DNA of 64,000 nt from Cydia pomonella. Taxonomy: Eukaryota; Arthropoda; Insecta; Lepidoptera; Tortricidae. The notes beneath the pieces are model-generated. The model worked only from the letters and a program-made list of their open reading frames with translations, was not told where the DNA came from and ran no database searches. A program made the position numbers and the translations under genes. Shown one piece after another: positions 24,116-35,200 of this stretch. Position 1 is the first letter of the stretch, and every line of letters starts with the position of its first letter. The stretch spans positions 9,973,228-10,037,227 of the forward strand of contig NC_084724.1 in assembly GCF_033807575.1 (NCBI RefSeq). Direction: 5' to 3'.

Positions 24116-24880
24116 AAATAAAGTTGAAGTCAAATACAATCAAATCCCATTATCTAAATCATTATTTAAAATTCATTAATAATATAAAAAAACATCTCTG
24201 TATTAGCCAATCTTGGACTTGTGATTTAAATGGATTCAAATTATTATTCTTAAAAATGTCAGGTAATTTATTAGAAATACGAATACACATAATATACGAG
24301 TTTCTCGAGGAAAGTGCCAAATTAACAGAAATTTTATGTAAAGTAAACTTATAATGTGTTCTTGTCGCGCGGGGACCCATGGTTTGGAATTCCACAAACA
24401 AGTAGTTATACGAAAATGTACATACTAGGGAAAGTGAGTATGTTGTTTTCTATAAAATAAGTGCGACATGAGCCCATATAGTGCATGCCAAATATGGCTC
24501 AGATACAACGCTTCTGTGTTATAAATATTGCGTCTTTGTCAATACAGTTTCCCCAAACTACAAGTCCATATCGCAAGAGAGAATTAACGTAGCCATTATA
24601 AGCGAGTAGCGCTGCTTGGGTCGAAACAGTTTGGCTAATTCGTCTACGTGCAAAAATAAAACTATTTACTTTGGACACATTAGTCATGCCTAAAAACCTT
24701 GTATATTGCACTTCTTTAACAGGCTCGTTATCTAAAATTATATTTAGTTTCTGTGCGTTGCCTCTTGCTGTACTGAACTAGATATAAGTAGACTTATTTA
24801 CCTTTACTTTTAAGTTATTTAGTTTCAACCATTCAACTGTGCTTATCAGTGCTCCATTTAAGTCATCAATTAAAACTAGT
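24116..24880 (-). pseudogene. Non-LTR retrotransposon remnant (RT 3' half)
   Basis: On the minus strand from about 24880 to 24160 a broken frame reads ALISTVEWLKLNNLKVKVNK, then QYTRFLGM, then YNGYVNSLLRYGLVVWGN. These match the RT palm and thumb of Jockey/CR1-type LINEs: the LNL-N--KT region, the F-FLG motif and the LLRYG--VWG motif. In-frame stops and frame shifts (near 24780 and 24500) show that it is dead. The tail at 24400-24160 encodes the typical C-terminal NKLPDIFKNNNLNPFKSQVQ stretch. Confidence 0.75.
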
Positions 24881-25014
24881 GCCTACGCCAATTCTCGGGA
24901 TTAGTTGCCAAGCGGACCCCAGGCTCCCATGTGCCGTGGCAAAATGCCGGGACAACGCGAGGAAGAAGGTAGCGACCTCTAATACGTAACTGAAGAATCT
25001 GTTAAAAAAAAACA

Positions 25015-25540
25015 CATTGGTTTTTAGGGTTCCGTAGCCAAATGGCAAAAAACGGAACCCTTATAGATTCGTCATGTCCGTCTGTCTGTCCGATTATGTC
25101 ACAGCCACTTTTTTCCGAAACTATAAGAGCTATACTGTTCAAACTTGGTAAGTAGATGTATTCTATTAACCGCATTAAGATTTTCACACAAAAATAGAAA
25201 AAAAAAAACAATAAATTTTTGGGGTTCCCCATACTTAGAACTGAAACTCAAAAAAACTTTTTTCATCAAACCCATACGTGTGGGGTATCTATGGATAGGT
25301 CTTCAAAAATGATATTGAGGTTTCTAATATTTTTTTTTCTAAACTGAAAAGTTTGCGCGAGAGACACTTCCAAAGTGGTAAAATATGTGCCCCCACCCTG
25401 TAACTTCTAAAATAAGAGAATGATAAACCTAAAAAAAATATATGATGTACATTACCATGCAAACTTCCACCGAAAATTGGTTTGAACGAGATCTAGTAAG
25501 TAGTTTTTTTTAAACTTCGCACTTGGCCGCTTTTTTTAAT
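25015..25540 (-). mobile_element. GCGGCCAAGTGCGA repeat, minus copy
   Basis: Minus orientation: it begins TTTTTAGGGTTCCGTAGCCA on the plus strand and ends CGCACTTGGCCGCTTTTTTT. It is shorter than the 23390 copy, having lost one internal module. Confidence 0.8.
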
Positions 25541-25864
25541 ATAGAATGAGAACTACATATCTTCCATATAAAAAAAATATATATAATGTCAATTTTGAAC
25601 ACCTAGTATAACTTTACTAAGAAGTGTGAATCCAGGTTATCAATATCAAGTCATATCTACTCGTATATTTAATTTGCTTTAGTAAACTATAGTAAACATC
25701 CCTATAATGGAACAGGCAGCAGCAGTAATGAGATGGTATAGACAAATCCTGTAAAACAAGTATTTACCATCAGTTTTTAAACGCTGACTACATTTTACCA
25801 TAAACAAGAGCCAAAGAGCTGCTTAACTTTAATTTTTCATTTATACTTGTTAGTTTGAAAATTA

Positions 25865-26280
25865 ATGACGCCATATATGACTGGAGCAAAAAACCATAGT
25901 TTTAATTGGTTAATAATATTGAAACCAATTGCAGTAGCTCTCATTAAATACATAGAAAACATAGAGGGTGAATTGGACATTAAACTTTTAAAGCATACAG
26001 CGGTAGAAATTTTACAGTTGTTGGTGAAATATAAAAAATACTCCTATTTTTGTCTCAAATGTCCCATGATTGGTGCCGTTAACTTAAACACAACTACATG
26101 CAAAAGGGGATATAGCTTAAGTTTTTACCTATAGGTAACCTTTATTCCATGAAGTCATTAAGAGACACGGCCACGTTCGAAGGGCAATTTATTCTAGACA
26201 TTATTAATGAACTTTCGAGAACCCATTGTAACTTAAATAGAATACCTAGTACTGCTCAGGACTTAGTAAGTTGTACTTAA
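25865..26280 (+). other. Two adjacent short ORFs, unrecognised
   Basis: An 89-codon ATG frame (25865-26134) is followed, in another frame, by a 43-codon ATG frame (26149-26280). The first encodes a Lys/Ile-rich helix-prone stretch with KYIENIEGELDIKLLKHTAV and ending cysteines (FCLKCP). The second begins MKSLRDTATFEGQFILDII. I recognise neither. They could be one gene fragment broken by a frameshift, or exons of a degraded host or transposon gene. No convincing splice sites connect them, although CTATAG|GTAACC lies at the end of the first. Confidence 0.3.
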
Positions 26281-26914
26281 ACTTGAAAATGCTTCAAATA
26301 ATAGGAATTTCAAAATTTTAAACAAAATTCTATCTTTTCGTGATCCTTCATCATTGGGATTTCAATGTGTCAAAGTTTGATCATGATTCGTTGTTCATTA
26401 AAGGGCTCGTGGCTACCTTTTTTCCATCATCATCATCATAACTATCATCTGAGCTTAACCTTTTGAACGCCAAGATACCTTACGGCCTCGTAAGAAGTCG
26501 TGCCTAGGGCGATGGCGCCAAGAACACTTAAAAGTTCTATGGCGTACGTTGTCAAAGTAACCTTCAAAGTTCCCAGTACGGTTTATATTTGCCAGCTTAT
26601 GCCAGAGATATTGGCGTAAGGCCCCCACGTTGTCTGTTCTCAATACAAATTTGAATACTCAAGCCGTAGCCATTTTAGTGGTTACAAAGGTATGTGTGCG
26701 TAAAACTATGTATGACTGGTCGATTTTAATCATGTTATATAGGTATCGATAAGCGCTAAACAGCGGAACGGAAAAGTGATTAATTGAAGCTTCGATATCT
26801 TCACTAAAAATAAACATCATAGATATGCTAATAGATAACAGATATTTTGTAATATAATAAAATAGCTCAATTCTTGCGGAAAATATATTTTATAATTGTT
26901 TATGTATTCATGAC
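26281..26914. other. Intergenic DNA, no gene seen
   Basis: Contains a CATCATCATCATCAT patch at 26427-26441. The minus frame at 26455-26643 (GCTTAACC...GAACAGACAACG) has no domain I recognise. Confidence 0.45.
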
Positions 26915-27066
26915 GTTCTTAAGCGAGGCTTAGAATAGCAAGAACTTGCATGCAATTTGCGTTACATTGCCAAATAGTAAAGTAAACTGCATTCAAAAGT
27001 TTGATCAAATACCACAATGTAATGAAAATTGCATGCAAGTTCTTGCTAGTCTAAACCTCGCTTTAG
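26915..27066. mobile_element. Hairpin MITE just downstream of the 154-aa gene
   Basis: AAGCGAGGCTTAGAATAGCA is complemented at 27040-27065, and GAACTTGCATGCAATTT extends the stem to about 40 bp per arm. It lies about 160 bp beyond the poly(A) signal of the gene ending at 27294. Confidence 0.8.
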
Positions 27067-27226
27067 GTTGACATATGGCTTTTAAAAGGTGGCGCGGTAC
27101 CATGACAATCTGTGCAATAATTTATAACCGAAGTTCCATGTAATTAGGTACATAGTTTATCTCAAGTGGACATCGGCGATGGGTTCTAAATTCTAATTTC
27201 ACTTGCAAAAGTTAAATAAAACGGTT

Positions 27227-27232
27227 TTTATT
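27227..27232 (-). terminator. Candidate poly(A) signal AATAAA
   Basis: The minus strand reads AATAAA 62 nt after the TAA stop at 27294, a normal spacing for a short 3' UTR. Confidence 0.6.
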
Positions 27233-27293
27233 AGATACCTTACGCAATTGATTTTTTTTTACATAAAAGGGTAAAATAGTTATGAAAGTCATT

Positions 27294-27551
27294 TTAGCGA
27301 TCTCTACAAACTTTATTAGTATCAAGTACATTAATAACAAATACTAGACTAAGAAAACTCAACACTTTTAATACTACACTTGTAACCATTTCAGCGCATT
27401 GGTCTTTATTACTAACCTCACATTCATGCCAATGTATATCGTATGCTTTAGCCATAAACTCCATTAAATCATTGGCGTTTTCAAAAATATATTGTTGTAT
27501 TTCCTTCCAGAGTTTTGTAGAATATTCAAGGAGGAATAGCGTGACTGATAT
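27294..27551 (-). CDS. 154-aa gene, exon 3 (terminal)
   Basis: 86 codons including TAA, entering in phase 0. It encodes ISVTLFLLEYSTKLW, then a helix-prone region with three cysteines (HWHEC, DQCAEM, KVCRDR). Confidence 0.65.
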   Translation of the reverse strand: MSVTLFLLEYSTKLWKEIQQYIFENANDLMEFMAKAYDIHWHECEVSNKDQCAEMVTSVVLKVLSFLSLVFVINVLDTNKVCRDR

Positions 27552-30500
27552 CTGAAAGCAATTTAAGGCAAAACCGTGGATTAGTTGTTTATTTCACAAG
27601 TTGTTGTTTGACCCCTCGTACTAATATTGATACCTGAGCAAACGAAAGTTTCCGATAACGGAATATTCTTATTTCATTCTTTATCTTGAGCCTTGCTAGG
27701 GTTTCAAGGCATGAGGGTGAAACAAACTGGCACCGAGTGAAACACAAAAATTTTCACCATACCAACGTGAGGAAAATACTAACTTAAAAGTCAAGTCCAC
27801 CAACCAAAGTGAGGAAACAGCTCAAAATTTGTATCAGATTATTCTGCCACACCTGTGGATAAAATGCAACGTTCTCATCAGTTTTTAAAGTACAAAGAGA
27901 GACTTTATGAGCTGGTGTGGTGATAATATTATTTTGGTTCACTCTGTATCAGCAACAGAAGTGACTAAGCGAGCGAAGAGTTCTAAATATTCATTACACG
28001 AATATTTTTTATCGTCATTGCCAACCATAGATGGTAGGATCCTATAGATGTGCTATACGCATGCGCCCGTGAGGGACAGAACAAACTCAATGCGACAAAA
28101 TAAAAAAATAAATACACATTTTAGCATTCCTGACAAAATACCAAAAACAACCTACGTAATTTAGTCAGATTATTTGTTGCCCACCATAAACTATGCTAAA
28201 ACTTACGGTAAGGAATTTAAAAAATGAGACTGCGAAAAGGACAAATAATAATAGCGTTTTCTCTGCTACTCCTACTGCAAGATCTCGTTCGGTCATTTCT
28301 CCCCACCGCTCATGCCTGATCCAGTTGTACTAGATTCATGTTGCCAACCAACTGTTGGGTATGTGCCCATTTTGTACAACGGAGTTTCAGCTTTAGTTCT
28401 CTCTCTAGCCCCTATAAATTGGGACTTAACAGATTATTCGTACCTTTACCTTGAACTCCTAGCCTAGTCGATAGTGACCCTGCCTACGAAGCAGGAGGTT
28501 CCGGGCTTGAATCCCGGTAATGGCATTTACTCGTATTAGTGTGTTTATCAAGAATATTAAATATTGAACAAATTTTGTTCCTGAGTTATGGATATTATCT
28601 AAGTAGGTAAACATGTATTTATCCATACGTATTTATATCGTTGCCTAGTGCCTATAGTACAAACTTTGCTTAGTTTGGGGCTAGCTGGGTCTGTGTAAAA
28701 TTGTCTCCAAATATTTATCATTTACTTTATTTCTTTCCCATCACGGAACAATCATGGTGTTCCGGACATTTGGGAGGCGTGCGCGAAGTTGACGCCAACA
28801 CGTAGATTTTTAACCTACTTAAATAGGTCATCACAATGAACTTAAGAGTTATTCTCTTGTCGGTGGAGTATCTTCCAGCTTTTCCTATCTTGCGCCAACT
28901 CTTTGACTTTTTGGTACGACACGACCCCTACTTTTTCTTTCGCTTGGTCTACGTAACTGCGTCTGGGTTTTCCTCTACCTCGCTTGCGTGCTATCCGCCC
29001 CTCCAGGATAGTTTTAAGGAAGTGATCGTGTCGTATTAGATGTCCAATCATTTTTAGATGTATGTACTACTTAGGTACCTTAGGTTTCTTCATACAAACA
29101 TGGATATTGACATTATGGACAATATGTTTACATAATTTGATACGATTGATTTTATATTTTTTGATTATTATTGTATAAAATTAGGAGCAAAAAACGGATT
29201 TCACACAAACTTTTTAATGCTACTAACTCTTATAATTATTAATAAATTGAAAAAAATCAAAAATAGGGCACAGCTGTGGTTGATATACAACAAATTGTGT
29301 CAAAATATTTTCAATAATATTAGAGGACTACGTTTGTATGAAAAGTTGATTTTGCGCGGGTCTTTCACTTTTGTCATAAAATATCTTCGCAGTAGTACGG
29401 TATATAGGTTCAGGACTACTACTAACTAGTAAAATATCAGTAGGAATACGTAAAATAAATCTGATTAGCTAATTACCTCAAAAAAGCAGTTAATCGGATG
29501 AAAAGTTTTCTTGATAGAATAAAACCTGAGTTTTTTGAGCATTAAGCAATTGGTCAACATGTAAACAAGATTTGACGTCCAATATTTAGTAGACAATAGG
29601 TCACCCACTGAAACCGTAAATCTTATGTTAACAACAGAGAAAAAAACGAAATTATTAAAAAGTGTCTTATACGTGTTTAACAGTGAAAGAAATATTTAAT
29701 TTAGGTATTGATTTAAACTAACACTTTTGTTCTTATGATCTAACCTTAAACGGGACTTCACCACGTGCAGTTATTTATATTATTTGTTTCGAACATGACA
29801 ATACGTTCTTGGTCAAAGGAAGATTTCTCAGGAATTTTAAGAGTACCTATCAATATTTTCTGGCTACGCGGGTTTTGCGAACTAAGTACCACATGGTCTT
29901 GATTATTTACGCTAGGATTGTCATTTAGCCTACATACAACACTGAAGACAAGCGATGGTTTGTGACTGGATTATCACACACCATCTCCACAAATGAACTG
30001 AATGAATCATTGTTATGAAATAAGTTTTTTGTCAAAAAAAATATTTTTGATCCAAGCTGTTATAGCTGACTATATTTTTTCATCAGGCAACTAATACTTA
30101 TTGAGACACATCTAATAAAATTAGGTTGCGTTGTTTTATCACAGAGTTCCTATGGCCACCTCCTGTGTCCATCATCAGATCATCTCGATGGTACCACAAT
30201 ATTGGATTATCATCACCCAACCTTCTTCTTCTTTTAAAATATGGCTTCCATCAAATCTATGATGATTTTGCCAATGTCAAGTTATGTTGTAAGTTTTAAG
30301 TGTGCTCGTAGAGCATGACGTTGTTCGGTAGTTGCTTTTAGTAAAGAGATAGCTGGACTTTACTAAAAGCCACGATGGATTGCCGGGTGTTGATTAAAAT
30401 ATGGTTAAACGCGTTTCAAGATTAGTTTTTCATTAGCTGCACACTTCTACGATAGTTCACTGCATAATAAGCTATCAATATTACACTTTAAACTACATGA

Positions 30501-30888
30501 ATGAGCAAAACACAAAAAAATATTCTAGAGACGTGTTCGCCATCTTGAATCTCAACGACAACCCCATCACCCAACCTACGTATGTTTTTATGTAAAGTTT
30601 GAACTAAATCGAATTTTGGGAAGTGGTTCTAATATAAACATTGCAAGATAAAAAAAAGCGTAATAACCACAAGACCAAACTTTGAGTTTTGGATAGCAGT
30701 TATTTACGACAGATAAATAAGCTAGCTGAATTCTAAGCAAGTATAGCTACAAAGCTATGCACGTGTGTGATAAAAGCAACCTAAAGGAACAAATATAAGA
30801 GTACACACTTACCCTCAGACTCTGATCGTATAGATAACTCGTTTATCATAAGTGCCACGCTAATAACTAGGGATACGGTGCTCGTCAT
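27294..30888 (-). CDS. Three-exon gene for a 154-aa probable secreted protein, family unknown
   Basis: Exons are 30888-30813, 29607-29477 and 27551-27294; together 465 nt, exactly 155 codons including TAA. Exon 1 (MTSTVSLVISVALMINELS...) looks like a signal peptide and ends in phase 1 at GTAAGT. Exon 2 has an ACGGTTTCAG acceptor and a GAG|GTAATT donor in phase 0. Exon 3 follows a GCTTTCAG acceptor. All phases agree and no in-frame stop occurs, which is the main support. The mature part has five cysteines (about residues 46, 66, 113, 121 and 151), an aromatic-rich middle and a hydrophobic stretch near residues 128-145. It lacks the six-cysteine spacing of odorant-binding proteins. I do not recognise the family. 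It lies downstream of and in the same orientation as the serine protease, with a TATA box, so co-expression is possible but unproven. Confidence 0.6.
27590..27950. repeat. Intronic repeat shared with 43790-44220
   Basis: Both copies share GGGTTTCAAGGCA, the GTGAAACACAAA/GTAAAACACAAA word, TTTTCACCA and CCACANNTGTGGATAAAAT. Noncoding; the other copy lies in the receptor gene. Confidence 0.65.
28455..28735 (+). repeat. tRNA-derived SINE, near full length
   Basis: The head TAGCCTAGTCGATAGTGACC carries a pol III A-box-like element, and GGGCTTGAATCCC is a B box. The body follows with TTCCTGAGTTATGGATATT and GTTTGGGGCTAGCTGGG. It sits in intron 2 of the 154-aa gene. Relatives: 36628-36890 and 61893-62150 (minus), and partial 60415-60560. 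Confidence 0.8.
28836..29051 (-). pseudogene. LINE ORF2 C-terminal fragment
   Basis: The minus frame encodes MIGHLIRHDHFLKTILEGRI, then KRGRGKPRRSYVDQAKEKV and LAQDRKSWKILHRQ. This is the characteristic C-terminus of an endonuclease/reverse-transcriptase LINE ('W-GH--RH', 'GKRGRGRPR', 'R--W--L'). About 70 residues, with no RT core. It lies within intron 2 of the 154-aa gene, in the same orientation. Confidence 0.85.
29150..29405 (+). repeat. Intronic repeat shared with 39930-40200
   Basis: Shared order of words: TTNGGAGCNAAAA, TTTCANANACAA, TCAAAAATA/TCAATAATATTA and GTATGAAAAGNTGATTT(T/C)GCGCGGG. The exon-2 acceptor region is outside it. Confidence 0.6.
29477..29607 (-). CDS. 154-aa gene, exon 2
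   Basis: 131 nt: two bases complete the split Val codon, then 43 codons (GDLLSTKYWTSNLVYML...INCFFE). Good acceptor and a GTAATT donor. Confidence 0.6.
30110..30240. repeat. Intronic repeat shared with 50430-50515
   Basis: GTTGCGTTGTTTTATCACA, GGCCACCTCCT, TCCATCATCA and CTCGATGGTACCA recur in order at 50430-50515. Confidence 0.65.
30813..30888 (-). CDS. 154-aa gene, exon 1 (signal peptide)
   Basis: ATG at 30888-30886; 25 codons plus one base, ending SESE before a GTAAGTG donor. The core TVSLVISVALMI is hydrophobic. Confidence 0.6.
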
Positions 30889-30919
30889 GGCACTCAAGCA
30901 ATCGATGTGAACTCCAGGA

Positions 30920-30927
30920 TATTTATA
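30920..30927 (-). promoter_or_regulatory. TATA box of the 154-aa gene
   Basis: The minus strand reads AAGATATAAATATCC about 32-40 nt upstream of the ATG. Transcription would begin very near the start codon, giving an unusually short leader. Confidence 0.5.
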
Positions 30928-31239
30928 TCTTTGTACCCATCCAAAATTGCAAAAATATTAAAGAAGTATTATGTCATTTTGTGATAGACGCAAATGACAT
31001 ATGAATTGAGAAGTTCCTAATTTATGAAACACATGGTTTTCTGGAATTGCAGTTTGACAGTTTGCAACAGGACTGTTAATTGCGAAACCTTCACAAGTAA
31101 TTGAAGTTTTATCTTTCTTAAAGATCCTTATAAGAAGATTTTACAAATAGTTTTTATTTGCGACGTATGCATCTCTGACACCTATGAGATTTTCGGAATT
31201 TATGTACGATACAACACGATCACGAAGACGACGATGACG

Positions 31240-31365
31240 ATTTAGGGTCGGCAACGCGCATGTAACACCTCTGGAGTTGCAGGCGTCCATAGGCTGCGGT
31301 GACTGCTTACCATCAGGCAGGCCGTATGCTTGTTTGCCACCGTCGTGGTATTAAAAAAAAAAAGA
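31240..31365 (+). repeat. Non-LTR-type repeat fragment
   Basis: The 3' third of the poly-A family (GTCGGCAACGCGCATGTAAC to TTAAAAAAAAAAAG), between the protease and the 154-aa gene. Confidence 0.75.
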
Positions 31366-31374
31366 TATAATATT

Positions 31375-31505
31375 TTGATATTTACCAGTCGCTTTTCGGT
31401 GAAGGAAATATATTCCGAAAAACTCATTGGTACGAGCCGGGGTTTGAACACGCGATCTCCGGATTGCTGCAAGTCACACGGTCTCACTTCTAGGACACCA
31501 GCGCT
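31375..31505 (-). repeat. Second tRNA-headed SINE family
   Basis: On minus, GCGCTGGTGTCCTAGAAGTG is followed by GTTCAAACCCCGGCTCGTAC (a B-box-like word) and then TTCACCGAAAAGCGACTGG. A 3' piece of the same family is at 16550-16640. Confidence 0.65.
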
Positions 31506-31803
31506 ATGGAAATAATCAGTATGATCACGTAACTTTTCATTGCATCTATCATCTTGATACTCACTTATCGATCGGTGTTTGTTGATGGAATATTGTCAAC
31601 TTAGCTAGGCCCCCTAAATCTTACAATAGGGTAGTTACAGGAATCAATACTGAATCAAATAAGTACGATAAACTATAATATGTATCCTAGGACAATTGAG
31701 AAGTAACCTTCAGTAATCCATGCTGGAGAGCAGTTTGTATAACATATTTTGAACTTATTTAAAGCAAAGCATAAAAAAGGTAAAATAGTTAAAGACATTA
31801 CGT

Positions 31804-31809
31804 TTTATT
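31804..31809 (-). terminator. Poly(A) signal of the serine protease
   Basis: AATAAA on the minus strand, about 22 nt after the TAA at 31831. Confidence 0.65.
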
Positions 31810-31830
31810 AGCAATTTCACTAACGCTTAC

Positions 31831-32251
31831 TTAAGATTGTGTAACATTTTCTCGTGTAACATTTTCTTTTATTTGTGCAGGTGGACTTGGATCATCTCTC
31901 GTAACGAACGCCATCAACTCCTCGAAGCCATCCTTAGCTGTTTTGCCTTTACCCTCATTCAACATTATATCCCTAAGCGCCAGAGTACTTAGCATATTCT
32001 CATCTTCGTTCCCATCATTGCTTTGTAAGATCCTGTCGTGTATTAGATTTGACAGGTTGATGTCATCCATCTCAGTATCATCTAAGTCGGTTACATTTTG
32101 GGGTTCATATAGTGATTCTGTGAAGCTTCTGCGCATTGCTTGTGCTTCGCTCAGCTTCCTTTTAGCTAGTTCTATGAAACTTGGCGATTTTAAGGTTTCC
32201 CGTAACCAATTCTTGATTCGGTTCTTCTTGTCTTCTACGCGGGCTTTAAAT
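31831..32251 (-). CDS. Serine protease exon 7 (C-terminal extension)
   Basis: 139 residues plus TAA, phase 2 in. It starts FKARVEDKKNRIKNWLRETL, a basic amphipathic stretch, then turns acidic (DLDDTEMDDINLSNL, NDGNEDENMLS) and ends in ENVTRENVTQS. It has no cysteines and no domain I recognise. Confidence 0.82.
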
Positions 32252-35200
32252 CTGGAATGATAATTAATTTACGAATGTAATCTAAGTAAGAACTGATTTT
32301 AATCGATTCCTATAAAATATTTAGCATGCCATATTTGTAGATCATGCCTGGGATTTATGTTTTCTATTATAAATTTATTTTAATGATAATTCAGATGGTT
32401 TAGATTAGTGAATCTATTGATATATAGACCAAAGAGAAACTTTTTGATCTTGAGTCGGCACAAAACCTGTAAGTACAGATAAGACGGCTGCATTTTTTTA
32501 CCGACTTCTTTCTGCGGAGGAGAATTTCTTCGTCGCTTGGAGGAGGTTCTGTATTCAGCTGTGACTTTTATTCATTTATCGTATTATGTGTCACTGTCGT
32601 ACCTACACACTTGTTAGAAAGTAACTGCCACGATGGCGGACGATTAATCTCCCGATATCTTTGTAGGTACCTAATCATCATAGGAGAGATGAAAGCTCAC
32701 AGATTCCGTGGGATAGGCTACTATGAGAGTATGGATGAAGATTGAAATGTGAACCTGTGCCTTCTAGCAGGAGGATGTCCCGTCGGACGCCCCGGGTATT
32801 ACTGTAGCGACGTGGTGTAGGCGGATCCGACTCAACAAATGGCGATAAGGCGCGCGCATGACTGACATAAGTGGCGCTGTCTTGTGTCGGAGGCCAAATC
32901 TCATTTTAAATCACTGAGCCAACGGAGTAAGAATTATTATTATTATTATTTGGAGCCTGTCGTGTCCCACTGCTGGGCAAAGGCCTCCCCCCCCCCCCTT
33001 TACCTATATATAGAATACCTTTGTAAATCCTGCTCTCTCTCCCTAGCTCTCTTAATCTTCTCCTGTAGCTCCGGCACATTGGAGCACTCGTTGTCAGCGA
33101 TGGTCTGCTCCACCCACGTCGTCATCTCCGACACCCTGCTGTAGACCCCGGGGGAGTGGGGGTCCCCGCACTGCTTGCCACCGAAAGACACGATCCCGAG
33201 GAGGACGCCGTCACGAACGGCGGGACCACCAGAATCGTGCTGTGGATGTTATTACAATTAGGGCTAAGAGGTTTCTGTCTTAAGCTACCTACATTTATAC
33301 CCAGAAATACTCAATTGCTTGTCAAATATATGCGAAAACTATACTGTACACTTGTGTTGCATTGTTATTCACACATTTTCTAATATTCAGATAGATCCAA
33401 AAGTATGCAGTAGTTTTTCAAGGGATGCAACAAGATCTGTAAAAGCGTTACGCGTTCTGGCCGACCACATAGCTAGAACGCATAATTCAGAAAAACCCTA
33501 TCGTATGTTATGTGATGTCACGAGTGTCGCGACTGACGAAAAGTGTATTGCTCAACAATTTACAACTAATATTACAACCAGATGGAGTTGAATATAGAGT
33601 TCCGGTCCGATTATAATATTAGCTGAAAATTATTGAGCATTACGTAGCAGTACTAATAAATCCGCTACTTGACGCTAGATGGCAACTCCAAAAATAATAA
33701 GCGTTATGATAAGAAAACTGATGTATGGAGTGAGCACTCGACATATGCTTACTTATTTCTCTATGTCCTTCTTATACTCGCATGCATAAGCCAGAAAGAG
33801 ACAAACTGTCGTTTCCTAAGCCAGTAAGAGACAAACGTACGTTGCAGGCGTCCTTTCCACCAGTGGCGTACCCGGCGCACATCATGCGAGGTGTGATGTA
33901 AAAGCGGTACGCAGTCTGGCACTGGGAAAGCCTCATCGCCGGCACAGGGACGAAGCGGAGACGATCCGGTATGTGTCCTGACCCCGTTTCCTGGAATCAA
34001 GATGGATCAATTTATTAAGTTGAATTTAAATTTTCATGAGACATATTAGACGGTATCCATCTTAGCCAGTCGAGTGGACTACACGCCGAGCCGAGCTATG
34101 CCAATTATTGACGCAGGAGTCTCGGTTTGAGACTTGAAATTCGAGACCGAGGCAATACTACAGCACATAGTGACTAAACTTGCCACTAAAACCTACCTAT
34201 GTAGAACGGCCTAACATTGATTTATAGTTGTTACAGTTCGTTTCATCCATGATCACGCGCATATTTGTCAAATCTAACCTGTAATAACATGACAATACCT
34301 AGGCCTTAAGCAGTTTCGAACCCCCAAACCCAACAAGTAACAGAAATTACTTGTTAACCAACGTTGATGCCTTTAACTGATAACATTTCAAAGAGAGGCC
34401 ACTTGTCGCCTAGTTGAGACACAATTTGGCCGTCCTTATTTTTAAACGGTTTTATTTAGATTGACCCCGTATATTACTTAGTTTGTTTCTTCCTTGCGCT
34501 GTTCCAGCTTTTTGCCACGGTTCATAGGACCCTGGGGTGCGCTTGGCAACTAATACCAAGAATAGTTCTTTTGTATGTTTGATTCAAATCTTTTCCACTT
34601 CTTTTCGAGCTCATAACCAATATCAAGCGTAACACAATCCTAGTATATCTATGTGCACACTATTGTAATATCATAATAAACAACGACATAGCTTACATGA
34701 GTACTGCCTTAGCCAGTGACAATAAGTATGTCTCCCGGTTTGATCAGGAACCTACCCTAGGTTCAGAACGGCGATGTTGAGCCGATAGACAATTTCACAA
34801 TAAACAACGAATAGCTTACATGAGTACGGCCACTACACTGCCCCAGCCAGTAACAATAAGTATGTGTCCAGGTTTGATCTGGTACGTCCTTAAACTACGT
34901 CCAAAAGAGAGGTATGGGCATTGTGAAGTGAATGTCATCTCGACATTTTATACAGAAAACAGCAGCCAAATAACACTAGACCCTACTCATAGTGTTGTGT
35001 TCCTGCCGGTGAGTAAGGTTGCCAGAGCTCAACAAGAGGGGGTAGGTTTAGGGTCGGCAACGCGCATGTAACTCCTCTGGAGCCGCAGGCATACATAGGC
35101 TACGGAGACTGCTTACCATCAGGCGGGCCGTATGCTTGATTGCCATCGAGGTAGTATAAAAAAAATAACTTACATGAGTCCTGCTCCAGCCAGTGACAAT

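Noticed and set aside
28455..28530. Functional tRNA gene
   Set aside because: A- and B-box-like words are present but no full cloverleaf is formed, and the sequence continues into a SINE body found in several other places.
27294..30888. Odorant-binding protein
   Set aside because: Length and signal peptide fit, but there are five cysteines and the C-x3-C and C-x8-C spacings are absent.
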